A stretch of DNA of 64,000 nt from Beta vulgaris subsp. vulgaris (GCF_026745355.1 NC_079205.1:63164915-63228914); one strand, 5' to 3'. Numbered from the stretch's first letter, positions 37,600 through 49,105 are shown. Program-made: numbers and translations. Notes: a model not told the origin generated them from the sequence alone.

Positions 37600-38356
37600 A
37601 AGTATGCATTTATCTATTCTTGTAACAAAATAAGAAAAATAAAAAAAATAAAAAAAAAACTATTATTATGTATTTGATGATCATAATGATGATGATGATG
37701 ATGATAAAGATGATAGTGATCTCTGAGATGACCTTCCTACTTGATCTTTTTAATCTTTGATGTTGGGTATGGGTTGGGTTTTTGGCTGTACAGCTTTGGG
37801 GATTTCTCTCCTTTCCTTTCTATCTTGCATATTGATTGTCAAACTTTTCTGCATGGAAAAGAAATAAGGCCAAAATTTAGAGACAATACAGAATTGATGT
37901 GAAAATTCAGCCTAGAAAATGAAATCTATGATGTTAACATGATGTACCCAACTAAGTTTATTACCCCCTCAAATGGAAACAAATTTGGAAATTACAAATC
38001 CATCCATGGGGTTGGGAGTAGAGAAAACAATTGAGTCGCGAGGGTATTTTTGTAAATTCATCACTTAACACTTAACAACATTTAGTTGCATGGATTAGTC
38101 ATTGATTATTTATCGCTTAAACGTGTTAGGATCATCTCCGTTCCTTTTCTTCCATTTCCTATGTCGGATTATGACACTTAGGGAAGCAAAAAGATTTCCA
38201 AATGACCTTCGTGTTTTTCTTGTTTCATGCATTTTCAACCGTTGATCTAAGAAATGGACGAGGGTAAATGAAGAGGATCCCAACTCCGCTTAAAACATGT
38301 CTATTTAGGCCCCATATAACTCAAACAATATCTAGTAAATATTGTAGAACCATACC
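37600..38356 (-). other. Probable 3' UTR of the CCCH/RRM gene, with an intron
   Basis: After the stop codon at 38401 the message could be spliced from 38356 (GCTG|GTATGG on the - strand) to 37848 (TTTTCCATGCAG|AAAAG). A GC-richer stretch follows on the - strand (37848 to about 37670), unlike the AT-rich surroundings. It ends in ATC repeats and an AT-rich tail where cleavage may occur. The donor is 45 nt past the stop, short of the usual distance that triggers nonsense-mediated decay. This is inferred from splice-like motifs only. Confidence 0.4.
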
Positions 38357-38400
38357 AGCAAGGTAAATCCCCAAGTCGCTGTCCATGATTGAACCTACAA

Positions 38401-41377
38401 CTACATTCCTAAAGCCCCTTGCCCGGTCGAAAGCCTGAAAAAAGTTAACCAAAAAATTAACACAAAAATGTGAAGAGGTCAAGCGTACTTTGGTAGTGAT
38501 CATCAAAGATGATCAATATTTACCTAGGCATTTCAAAGAAACAAGATTTGTGAGGAGCCAAGCTAAGGGGAGATGAGGCAGGCAAGGATGAGTCAGTGTT
38601 AGGAGCGGAAGAAGAACCAGGCATTGCATTCGCAGAACCATTATCGAGTTCCGGGAGGAAAAGCGATGATGATCGCTGCTCGGAGACAGCCGATTTCTTC
38701 GGAGAAGCAAAGAGGTTGTCAGGAAGGATGTGCTCTAAGCCACTGCATTGCATTGCATGAGAATATGCTAAAAGGTTTAGTAATAGTAATTATAACAACC
38801 ATGTATGCATGAATCATGATGATGAAAATCCAAGAATAAAATTTGCACGAGTGTGTTATTGGCTAAATATAGGAAACATTATGGACTTTTTAGATAAATT
38901 ATCATTAGAATTTTATTATATACCTTTCAACCAGCTCACTTTCTTCAGTTTTGGGTAAATCCTCCTTACTTTGGACAGTGCCATTGCAATCACTCAGAAC
39001 TTCATTGACTCCCTCAGCTACTTGCTGATCATATGCAGCAAAAGTTGAACTTGCATTATTTTCTGCATCATTTCACAACACACATTAAAAAACATAGAAA
39101 CAACACACATTATTGCTAAAACCACAAAGTTACTTGTTTCTAAGAAATTAAACCTTCTGAAAAATCTTGATTGATCCCATTCGACGAGGGCGGTGGCGAG
39201 GTTTGATTCGAGGACTCCTGAGGAAGATTAAGAGAAAGACTAGAAGATCCAACAGATGCATTGTGATTCTTCAAGTCCATAAGTTGCAGATTCATAAGCC
39301 TTCTTCCTTGAGCTTGAAGTTCAAGAGCTTGATGTAAATCAGCTTGTTCCTCCAACTTTTTCCTCAGCAAAATCTCTTGAGTACTGTATAACATTCTCCC
39401 ACCTATAAATACAAATGAAACTTAGTATATCTGGTCGACGCACGCATCGCGTGCATATACGTGCTATATTATCATAAACTAACTACATTGCCATTAAAAT
39501 GATATTAACAACTTAAATAACCAACTAACCAAGCTGATAATCATAAGGATCTCTACAATCATGCCCAGAAGGGCTAGAACATGAAGCAAAATCTCCCCTT
39601 TCCATTTGTTGATGTTGCTTCCTGAATAAACAAAACAGATGAAATTACTAAAATGCCCAAATATGGAATCCAAGAAACAGTGCAGTTTTTTAGGAGAGAG
39701 AATTATTTACTTGTCTGGAAGTTTGCTCTTCTCTTTGTAAGGTTTAACAAGAACACGAGAATCACAGACAAAATGAGGATTTCCTTTGGCTAAAATCAGC
39801 TTCACAGTTTCAGAATACACAAATGTAACAAAACCAAACATTCTCTTCTGTTGATATGGAATTCTCACATCTTGAACTGGTCCATAAAGACTTCAAAAAC
39901 ACACACAAAAAAAGCAACAATTTTTACATGAAATTTTAGTACTAAGTATATAAACTATAGTCTAAAAATTGACACAAAATATTGTAATCATATGTATGAG
40001 TTGAAATTGTTACTTGAAATAATTTGAGACATCTTCTTCTTTGAAAGTGCTGTCAGCAGGAAATGTCAAGTAAATCTGCCTAGAACCCGGGTTCGAATCC
40101 ATCCCAGAGAACTCATTTCTTGCCATTCTAACACGGTTAAGTTTATGAAACTCTTCACCCATCATCAATGCAGCTGCTGCAGATCTACAATGTCAATAAA
40201 AACACACTCATTAAAACCCAAAAAAAAAAAATTCACACCCACAAAAAATTTTGAAAAAAAAAACAAACCCACATCATAAAAACACAATTTAACACCAAAA
40301 TTCACTAAAAAAAAGTTACCTTTGTGCTTCACTTTGCAGAAAATTCAACTTATTGTAAGGTAAATTCATTCCAGTAGACATCAACTGAGCAGCCAATCTT
40401 TGTTGATGAGCAAATTTAGACCTAAAAATCTCTTCTTGACACTGCTCAAAAGCGACGTCGTATTTGCAAGGTGAACCAACAATGGCAGAAGAATTATCAG
40501 CAGAATCAGAAAAAGTAGCACTACCACCACCATGAACAAACTTACAAGTTGTGCCATTTTTGCAAAACCCTCTTGCATAATAAAGACAAGGTTTAAACCC
40601 AAACCCAGAAGTAGAATCATCAGTTCCATAGTACATATCATTAAAAGAAGCACTTCTACGATGAAAATGAGCGTTATTATTATGATTATTTTCACTACTA
40701 CTCGAATTTTCCCAATATGGGTAAACCATAGAATCACTCCTACAACCAGGACTCATTGCTAAATCCATAGATTGATCAAAAAAATCAACATTTTTCGAGG
40801 GTAAACTTAATGGGTCATTCAAAAAAGAGAGATTTTGATGTTGTTCTTGTTGTTGTTGCAAATGATGAAAATCATCCATAAAATTTAGGTTATTATCTCT
40901 AGAATTAACAATTTGGGGAGACCCAATTGTAGAAGAAGAGAAAGACCCATTAGTAGTAGTACTATTGTTGTTGTTGTTGCAAGTTCCATTAACAACCGCA
41001 GCATAAGATAAAGAGTGTGAAGAAGCATTATTAGTAGTAGGGCTTAAAGACCATAGTGAAGGAGAAGAAGGAGAAGATGGGTTGAAGCCATTGTTGGGTA
41101 ATCTTGGAGATGAGAGAGAAAGTGAAAGTGGGTTAGGTCTAGATATGGTAATAGGGTGTGTAACAAGTTGTGCAGATGAAGTGTTCGATAAAAGTCCTAA
41201 GTCAGTTTTGGCTCGGTTAACAATGGAAATGATAAGAGTTTCAGGACCATATGCAAAACGTATCATGTCTTTCTCTCCATGGTGTAGAAGTATGTAACCC
41301 ATGATTTTTGAAGCGTTTTCTGGATCTATGGTTTGTACTCTAGAAAATACTGCTCTTGTTGCTTCATATGACTCCAT
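38401..41377 (-). CDS. CCCH zinc-finger and RRM-containing RNA-binding protein, eight exons
   Basis: Coding exons, 5' to 3' on the - strand: 41377-40320, 40184-40014, 39890-39711, 39621-39530, 39402-39154, 39062-38924, 38742-38524, 38434-38401. All introns have GT/AG borders and all phases agree; the product is 713 residues. The N-terminus ([27 protein letters not shown], first 20 shown by family as diagnostic) matches the plant C3H subfamily that combines one CCCH finger with an RRM. The finger is C-X7-C-X5-C-X3-H: Cys264, Cys272, Cys278, His282. The RRM spans about 387-463, with RNP2 QIYLTF and RNP1 RMFGFVTF. Then come a conserved coiled block ([20 protein letters not shown]), low-complexity Ser/Asn/Gln regions, and the conserved end [16 protein letters not shown]. 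Probable role: post-transcriptional control through RNA binding; targets are unknown. No defect is visible. Intron 4 contains a Helitron-type hairpin. Confidence 0.95.
39437..39458. repeat. Helitron-type hairpin inside intron 4 of the CCCH/RRM gene
   Basis: GCACGC-atc-GCGTGC followed by ATATACG is the same hairpin as near the 3' end of the Helitron at 24663-25194. No CTAGT end follows within 20 bp, so this is a truncated end or a remnant. The intron is 127 bp long. Confidence 0.5.
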
Positions 41378-41560
41378 TGATACTATACTATGTAACTCTA
41401 TAAGTTCTATACTATACTATACTATAGTTTTTGAGTAAACAAAAGTAAAAGAAAAGAAGTGTTTTGTAGAGAGAAGAGAAGAAGAAGAAGAATTTAGGGG
41501 GAGATGAAATGAAAGAGATGGTTTCAAATTTATGGAGGAAGAGCAAAAATGAAATGGAAA
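41378..41560 (-). promoter_or_regulatory. 5' UTR and possible core promoter of the CCCH/RRM gene
   Basis: On the - strand the leader contains a (CTATA)-type repeat and a pyrimidine-rich tract (TTCTTCTTCTTCTCTTCTCTC) typical of plant leaders. CATAAATT (41534-41527) is a possible weak TATA box, giving a leader of roughly 120-130 nt. Confidence 0.35.
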
Positions 41561-42314
41561 TTTGAGCAAGTTTGTTAGATAAAAAAGGTAGTAATAATGA
41601 TAAGGGTAAGTTTTTTTAAAAAAAAAAAATTGAAATAGTCAATGTAACTAAAATGCAAGATCCCCTCAAAAAAAAAAAAAAAAAAGATTTTTTTAATTAA
41701 AAAAATTCGAGGAAATTAAAAAAAAAAAAAAAAAAAAGAAGTAGGGAGTTTTTTTGGTGTGGTGAGATTTGGGAAGGTTTGGTGATGATGTCTTTTAGGG
41801 GAGAGGTGTATTAAAAACTTAGAACCACAACTTTTGGCAGCAGTGCTACCTGCTGCTGCACAGCCTTGGGAGAGTAAAAATAATATACTCTTGTTAAATG
41901 TTAATAATACTCCATAGGAGTATAGTACTGATCTTTTCTTTTTCTTTTGTGTTGTTTTGTGTTGTGGTGTGTTGTTCTCTTCTTTTGCATCCTTTTTCGG
42001 ACTCTTAAAACAACTTTATAGTAACACATTTTTGTGCTAGACGTGTGCACCATGAGATTTGAGATTTGAGATTTAAGAATTGGTTTTTGTATTGTTATCT
42101 TGTTGTTTTTAATGTATGTATACTACTTTTGTGGTTAAATAAGTGGACTTGTTTTGGATGGTTATCTTTTGATTAATTCAATTGAAGAGATTTTTTTTTA
42201 TAAATTGTTATCTTGTTTTGGTGTTTGAAATAGATTTAGTGATTTAGAATATGATTGTGAATTTATTGTAAAGATTTGTTTGGGTCGAGTATACCCAATC
42301 ATAATAAGCCCGAT
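41561..42314. other. Upstream intergenic DNA with poly(A) runs
   Basis: Three A-rich runs (41618-41741) and a small hairpin near 41838-41858 (GGCAGCAG/CTGCTGC) are seen; no gene. Confidence 0.4.
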
Positions 42315-42541
42315 TAGGGATGGCAATGGGGCGGGTCCACCTGGACCCAGACCCGTTTATTTTTCACAGACCCAGACCCGTCCCAGATCCGCTGGGTCTA
42401 GATTTTTCAGGCCCAGACCCATATCCGTTTGGTCTAGTGGATCCATGGGTCCTTACTGGATCCTAAATGGATCCTTCTTAATTTTAAATTTTCATCACAT
42501 TTTTTAATATATATAATTAAAAAATTTCGCCCTAATATATA

Positions 42542-43062
42542 CTCCCTCTGTTTTTTTTTTATCTTTCTCACTTGGAATCTTGACACTATTCATGCATAGA
42601 GAGAATCTTCTCAAATGTTCTCAATTTATAAGAAAAAACATAGTCATGTGGGGTCTTAATTGATTCGTCTCAATTAGTACTTTATTAATATTCAATCGTT
42701 ATAATTTTTACTAATATACTTCCTTCGTTTCTAAATAATTGCAACATTTGCATAGTGTTTACTATTCACAGTTTAAACTTTAATTAGCTTTGGTGATTTA
42801 CATTTCAGGAAAAACATAGTCATGTTGGATCTTGTTAGATTCGTTTGAATGTGAATTTTTTTAATATCAACTTTTTATAATTTTTACTTGTTGATAATTG
42901 AATATATTAATGGTTAAAATAATGCATTGGCAAACGTGAAAACAAGAAATGTTGCACTTATTTAGAAACGGAGGAAATATAATGAAAGATATTTAAGTTT
43001 TAAAACGTGCATTGGAAGACGCGCACAGAAAAATAGGAATGATATAAAAAAAACAGAGGGAG
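42542..43062. mobile_element. Stowaway MITE nested in the hAT element (521 bp with its own insert)
   Basis: CTCCCTCTGTTTTTTTT at left and AAAAAACAGAGGGAG at right, with TA outside both. The hAT copy at 22454 is uninterrupted at the same point ('cctaatatata' then 'tggttaaa' downstream), proving insertion after hAT spread. Confidence 0.82.
42719..42977. mobile_element. Stowaway MITE nested in a Stowaway MITE (259 bp)
   Basis: CTTCCTTCGTTTCTAAATAA and TTATTTAGAAACGGAGGAAA are inverted ends; TA lies outside both (42717-42718 and 42978-42979). It is the third and youngest level of this nest. Confidence 0.78.
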
Positions 43063-43449
43063 TATATAGGTTCTCGTATCCATGGTTAAAGCATTCTCTA
43101 AACAAAATTTTAAGAATTAATTCTTAATGGAGTTAAAACACTAACGAATTCACAAAATCACAACTCACAAAACGTTAGAGTTTAGGTATATAAAAAAAAA
43201 TCTAACATGAAAATGGGTCCGCGGGGCGGGTTTGGGTCTAGCATATGTGGACCCGGACCCAAACCCAAACTCAGGCCATGTTCATCGGGACCCAGACCCG
43301 ACCCGGACCCACTGGGTCTGAAATTTTTGGACCCAGACCCTTATAAATGGGTCGGGTCCTTGCGGATCTGGGTCGGGTCCATGACTCATTGCCATTCCTA
43401 AGCCCGACCATAAGCATGTGCATCATGGGCTTCGGTATAGGGCCTGGGG

Positions 43450-45205
43450 AAAATTACCCCAAGTTTTATAATAACACCTCAAAAAGCCCTTAATGACTAG
43501 CGTCGTTAACCGTCATTAAGCTTAATTTAAAAAAAAAATTTCTAATTAACCTATTAACCCTTAGCCCCTAACTCTAATTCCCTCATCCTAACCTAACCAC
43601 CCGACCCCATCCTACTCTAAAGCCCTAACCACCCCAACCCCTACCACCTCCTCTTCCCTCACCCTTACAGCCCTACCCAGCGACGAGAGCACCACCAACC
43701 CAACACCTGCATCCCCCACTCGTTCCCCACCACCCCGTCAAATTCCCCCATTCCCTAGTGGCGGATGTAGTATGTGACACCCTGGGTCACGTGCACCACC
43801 ACTCCAAAAAAAAAAAAAGTCAATCTCACCAAATCTCTGAACCTTGACTTTACTTTTCCTCCATAGTCTCTTTGTTTCTCATCCTCGTTCCTCTCATCAT
43901 CTAGTCATTTCCCATCCTTGAGCATAATCTCTCTTATCCATCCATACTTTGTTAATGACTCTTTATTAGGTTCTGCACGGGCGTCGAATCGTCCCAACTG
44001 ATGCTCGACTACTCACGAATTTGTGGTGCCCAATTTAAACTACTCAAAGTCTCTATTTCAATTTTTAGCCTTTCAAACTAACCTAAGTTGCAATTTTAAA
44101 ACAATAGTTTCTTTAATTTGATATTAAACTGTTATGGTTTAATCTTAATTCCAGTTGATTGTTGAAAATTTGTTGTTCTTCCTAGATTCAAATTAGGTTT
44201 TATGGCAACAATTTGTTATTTGGGCTTGGGACTATAAACTATGACTTTTAGATTCGATCTTAAAGTTTGTTTTAGTAGTGAATAATTGTGGATTAATGAT
44301 CTGAGATGACGAATTTCTTTCAAACTTATTTTTTCTTTTGTTTTAAACGATAATTCAAATATCTTGATTATTTGGTTAGACCCTGTTTTTGTCTATGAAA
44401 TTATTAGAAATTGTGAATTGATTAGTATTACTGTTTAGTTTTAGTTCATTGGTTGGATTAGTATCATTTTTGGAATGAACTTTACAACAAAGAATTTTAA
44501 AAATTGACCATTACCCATGATTATTAATTACGGGTGACACACCATCTTAAAAATCCTACCCGCCACTGCCATTCCCCTACCCCCGCAACCCCCTCCCCCA
44601 CTTCGATTTCTCTCTTCAATTTTTCTATCAGTGTCACATCCATAGTTTCTCTCTTATGAAGCTTTTTCGCCACAACATCAACCTGTAACCCTAAATCACC
44701 GAATCATTTTTTGAATCGATTGAAACGGCGACATTTTTCGCACTAGAGGAAAGTCGACATGGGGTAGGGGCGGTTTGCGGCAGCAGGTGACAGGAGAGAC
44801 GGGGTAAGGGAGGGGTGTTGCGGTGGTGCGGCAGGAGAGATTGGGTAAGAGTAAGACAACATGCAACATGATAAAGGAGGGTGCTGCGGGAAGTGAGGGC
44901 GGGGGGAGGGGTGGGGGCACTGTTGTCGTGGGGCAGGGGTTGGGGCTGCTGGGGGTGGTGGGAAGGTTAGGGTTATGGTTAGGGTTGTGGTTATGATTAT
45001 GCTTAGGGTTTAGGATTTGAGGTTAGAAGTTAGATTTAAATAGGTTAATTAGGACTAGTTATGATTTTATTAGGGTTAATACTAACGGCGGTTAGTCATT
45101 AAGGGTATTTTGAGGTATTATTATAAAACTCGAGGGTACCTAGTGAATTTAAAAAACATGGGGTGTCTGGTAAATTTTTGAAAACTCGGGGTATCTCGTG
45201 AAAAA
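43450..45205. mobile_element. Large inverted-repeat element, Mutator-like in form
   Basis: The left arm (about 43456-43625: 'aagttttataataacacctc', 'cccttaatgacta', 'ctaattaacctatt') recurs inverted in the right arm (about 44950-45145). The right arm has an extra outer part without a left partner, so the left end is probably truncated. Inside, a C-rich strand on the left and a G-rich strand on the right continue the inverted layout. No transposase is present, and no target duplication could be fixed. A hAT element splits it. Confidence 0.6.
43756..44568. mobile_element. hAT element inside the inverted-repeat element (813 bp)
   Basis: Left TAGTGGCGGATGTAG, right CTACCCGCCACTG; perfect 8-bp duplication CCATTCCC at 43748-43755 and 44569-44576. 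No transposase reading frame was seen. Confidence 0.8.
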
Positions 45206-45209
45206 AAAC

Positions 45210-45612
45210 ACTTATAAATTTGTATGCAAAAGCCTTTATGCCTCAACTAGGTAGTATATGCAAATTTATCCGTCTTACTTTTCAGTTTTTAATTCACTCC
45301 GGCTTTTCTTAAATATTTTGCGGTTAACTTAAATTTATACGTTTCTTTTTGGTATTATAGGCTGTTCAAACTTTTTCTTTTAGTAAACATGTAATTTAAC
45401 TTCTTATCCAATATGCACATAATTTTTAAGATCTATTATATTCATATTATTCAAATTGTACGCAATGTATTGAGCGACCAATTCATTATTAGAGCACTCT
45501 TAAGTCTTAATGATGCATGTCAAAAAAGTCTTAATGATGAACCAAAAATGATTTATGGCCTTCAACCATTTTTTTTTTAATCATGAACCCAAAAATGATT
45601 TGTGCATAAATT
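45210..45612. repeat. Left copy of a segment duplicated at 47810-48620
   Basis: 'aaagcctttatgcctcaact' through 'agtaaacatgtaatttaact' reappears in the same order downstream of the tandem array, where it is interrupted by a retroinsertion. This copy is uninterrupted and shows the ancestral state. Confidence 0.65.
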
Positions 45613-46705
45613 GATGAATGAGCATTCGAAAAAACAAACCGTTAGTGGTTGAAGAAAAAAGTTGTCACATATCGCTAGTTTTAAAAAAATTCAACAAATT
45701 TTAGAAAAATGTTGCATTGTGTTATCAAGTTTAGAGGACGAAGTTTTGCATATTAGAGTTTGAACCAACTCGACATCAGAAAAGCATGGGTTGTCATAAT
45801 CTGAAGTGGTGCGATAACAACATGCCACTTATCGCCATCTAGTTAGTTTTGGCAATATTAATGTTACAAAGAAAGGAACAAAATTCATAATTTTTCATTC
45901 TTTATAAATAGACACCCATTATGCTATACCCCAATTCTCATTGCTAAAAAAATGTAACCTATAAACCTGACTTATATGTATGCAAATTGATGAATGAGCA
46001 TTCGAAAAAACAAACCGTTAGTGGTTGAAGAAAAAAGTTGTCACATGTCGCTAGTTTTTAAAAAAATCAACAAATTTTAGAAAAATGTTGCATTGTGTTA
46101 TCAACTGTACAGAACGAAGTTTTGCAAATTACAGTTTGAACCAACTCGACATCAGAAAAGCATGGGCTATTTCTCTTTTTGACACGCGTCATAATCTGGA
46201 GTGGTGCAATGACAACATGCCACTTATCGCCATCTAGTTAGTTTTGGCATATTAATGTTACAAAAAAAGTAACAAAATTCATAATTTTTCATTCTTTATA
46301 AATAGACACCCATACTGCTATACCCCATTCTCATTGCTAAAAGAATGTAACTTATAAACTTGACTTATATGTATGCAAATTGATGAATGAGCATACGAAA
46401 AAACAAACAGTTAGTGGTTGAAGAAAAACGTTGTCAGATGTCGCTAGTTTTAAAAAAATTCAACAAATTTTAGAAAAATGTTGCATTGTGTTATCAAGGG
46501 TAGAGGACGAAGTTTTGCAAATTAAAGTTTGAACCAACTCGACATCATAGCATGGGCTATTTCTCTCTTTGACACGTGTCAAGAATCTGAAGTGGTGTAA
46601 TGACAACATGCCACTTATCGCCATCTAGTTAGCTTTGACAATATTAACTTTACAAAAAAAAAAAAAATCATAATTTTTCATTCTTTATAAATAGACACCC
46701 ATTCT
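45613..46705. repeat. Tandem repeat, three units of about 376-393 bp
   Basis: 'gatgaatgagca' starts units at 45613, 45989 and 46382. Each unit continues with 'aaaacaaaccgttagtggtt', 'gaaccaactcgacatcag', 'caacatgccacttatcgcc' and 'cattctttataaatagacac'. The third unit is interrupted by the CACTA element and resumes at 47769. Parts such as 'ctataaatagacaccca' look promoter-like, but no coding sequence follows. Confidence 0.8.
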
Positions 46706-47768
46706 CACTACAAAAAAAAGCTTATATAGCGACGGATTTTTGGAGACGGATATATATCCGTTTCTAATTTAGAGACGGAATATTGATAATCCGTCTCTAA
46801 ATTTATTTAGAGACGGATTTTTTAAATCCGTCTCTAAATTAGAGACGGATTTTAATATCCGTCTCAAACTTTAGCGACGGATTTTAAAAATCCGTCCCTA
46901 AATAAATTTAGAGACGGATTTGTCTCTAACTTAGGGACGGATATTGATAATCCGTCCCTAAAGTTAGAGACGGATTTAAAAATCCGTCTCTAAAGTTAGA
47001 GACGGATTCAAAAAATCCGTCTCTAAATTTACATATTAATATTTTATTACACGTATTTAATTTAGAGACGGATTTTCAAAATCCGTCTCTAATTTAGGGA
47101 CGGATTTTTAGAATCCGTCTCTAAATTTAGAGACGGATTCTAAAAATCCGTCTCTATATTGAAATATGAATATTTTATTGTGCTTCTTTAATTTAGGGAC
47201 GGATTTTTAAAATCCGTCTCTAATTTAGAGACGGATTTTAAAATCCGTCTCTAATTAGGGACGGATTTGAAAATCCGTCTCTAAATTAGGGACGGATTTT
47301 TGAATCCGTCTCTAATATTTCTTCTACATATTACCAATATTATGTAGAGAAGTATACAAGTTGTATTTGGTGTAGTTGGTTGGAGCTTCTTCTCGTTTCT
47401 TTGAACTTACAAGTTCGACTCCTACGAACAGTGATTCTTGCGACTGTGGAGTCTTCTTATCCTTTCCCTTGTAGATCTGAACCGGGTTTACTTAAGGGAT
47501 ATTCCTAAATGGTAATGAGATCAACTAGAACTAGGTAGGTAATAATAGGTGATTAAATATAATCATGATAATATTAGGAACTATCGTGTTGTTAATTTCG
47601 TTTATATATTTTTTATATTTTCAGCGAATTTAGAGACGGATTTCGACAAGGGTTTTAGAGAGGGACACTATCCGTCTCTAAATCCGTCTCTAAGCCCATA
47701 TAGCGACCGATTTGACCTATTTAGGGACGGATTTTGTCCGTCTCTAAATGGACTTTTTTTTTGTAGTG
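46706..47768. mobile_element. Non-autonomous CACTA element (1063 bp)
   Basis: Begins CACTACAAAAAAAAG and ends TTTTTTTTTGTAGTG, with the 3-bp duplication TCT on both sides (46703-46705 and 47769-47771). Nearly the whole interior is a dense array of 'gagacggattt' and 'aaatccgtctc' in alternating orientation, the subterminal motif pattern of CACTA elements. It carries no transposase. Confidence 0.9.
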
Positions 47769-47931
47769 TCTGCTATACTCCATTATCATTGCTAAAAGAA
47801 TGTAATTTATAAACCTGACTTATATGTATGCAAAAGCCTTCATGTCTCAACTAGGTGGTATCTCCAAATTATATCCATCGTACTCCCCATTTTTTAATTC
47901 ACTTTAGCTTTCGTTAAATATTCTGTAGTTA

Positions 47932-48507
47932 AAACCCTAGCCTCCCTTACCCCTTCTTCATCAATTAGGGGGCTGCCATGGATGTTTTCATCCATGGTAA
48001 GCCCCTTTTTCCCTTTTATTTTCAGTTTTTAGTTCATTTTCTTGTTTTGTTCAGTAAATTAGTATCTCTTTATGAGATTTTCTCAAACCGTTTTATGGGG
48101 TTTTTAGTTTCTGTTTTGGAAATCTCCTTCTCCCCTATGGGAGTTGTGAGTATAGTTCTTTTGTTTTTAGGTATGAGAAATTATTCTCATTGGTTGAAGT
48201 TCGAGATTCAACCTGAAGAATTAGGGTTTCACAACTTCTGTAAAATTATGGAAGACTATTGGAGTACGTTCATCCCAAAATTTCTGCATCTGCATATCGT
48301 ATGCCGAACCAGAGCGAACTCACAGATTGCATTGCTTCAGATGAAGATTTTTATTAAGGCAAAATTAAGTCAAATCTGCGATGTTTACATTCCTAGGATG
48401 ATATGTATTTCTATTAGAATTTTATGTTTTTCAGAAATGACTTGTAAGTGCCGTTTGGCGAAATATTAATGAAATCTCTTTTCTTTCTTTAAAAAAAAAA
48501 AAAAAAA
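47932..48507 (+). mobile_element. Poly(A)-tailed retroinsertion with 13-bp target duplication
   Basis: The insert starts AAACCCTAGCCTCCC, ends in about 17 A, and is bounded by TATTCTGTAGTTA (47919-47931) and TATTTTGTAGTTA (48508-48520), matching 12 of 13. The undisturbed site exists at about 45330. It is therefore a product of LINE-type retrotransposition: a processed transcript, SINE or short LINE. It contains a frame of 163 codons from the ATG at 47978, with a hydrophobic N-terminal part. I do not recognise the protein and cannot say it is expressed. A possible unspliced GTAAG...TTTTCAG lies just after that ATG. Confidence 0.7.
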
Positions 48508-48520
48508 TATTTTGTAGTTA

Positions 48521-49105
48521 ATTTATGTTTATATGTTTTTATTTCTATGATAGGCTTTTCTATTTTATTTTTTTTTATTATTTTTAGTAAACATGTAATT
48601 TAACTTCTTACCCAACCATACCTTTACATTTGATGGGTAAATATGGGACCTACAATGAATAATCAATAATTGCGATCTATAAAAGAAAATAAAGAATGCT
48701 TTTAGTACGATATTAAATTTAACTCTATTTACTTATATATATGTGCGAGAAATCGGTGTTCCTCCCTTGGTAACTAGGAAGCTTGGTACACTAGGTGATA
48801 GGTATAGGTGAAGATAACGTTTGTCCATGGTATTCTTCACCTAAACTATCTAATATTAGGATTATAGAATGTTTTGGAGAAGTTTGAAAGAGGTTATATG
48901 TAGTGATTTAGTGCGAAGTTTGTAAGATAAGGGAAAATGGAGAAGATATTGAAGACCAATTAACGATAAGTTCGGCACTTTCATGCCAAAGTATGCACGA
49001 TTGTCTTTTGTGTATTTCGTCGATGATTGGATGCTACTACCGTTGTTTGGAAAATCTTGTGGGATCGGGCACATTTATGCATTTTTTTTTCAACGCACAT
49101 GCATG
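48521..49105. other. Continuation of the duplicated segment, then intergenic DNA
   Basis: Up to about 48620 it matches 45335-45415. Beyond that, no gene is supported. Confidence 0.4.

Larger units (their letters stand above)
42315..43400. mobile_element. hAT-type MITE, family A copy 2 (1086 bp), enlarged by nested insertions
   Basis: Left TAGGGATGGCAATGGGG, right ATTGCCATTCCTA; flanks AGCCCGAT and AGCCCGAC form an 8-bp duplication (7 of 8). Subterminal 'gacccagacccg' motifs match copy 1 at 22454-23033. A Stowaway inserted in its middle accounts for the extra length. Confidence 0.82.

Noticed and set aside
40381..40737. 118-codon frame on the - strand
   Set aside because: Shadow of exon 1 of the CCCH/RRM gene in another frame.
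44960..45015. Interstitial telomere repeat
   Set aside because: The TTAGGG-like motifs are irregular and shorter than the plant TTTAGGG unit; they lie inside one arm of an inverted-repeat element.
45613..46705. CRISPR-like spaced repeats
   Set aside because: Units are about 380 bp, homologous throughout, and in plant DNA; there is no short repeat with unique spacers.
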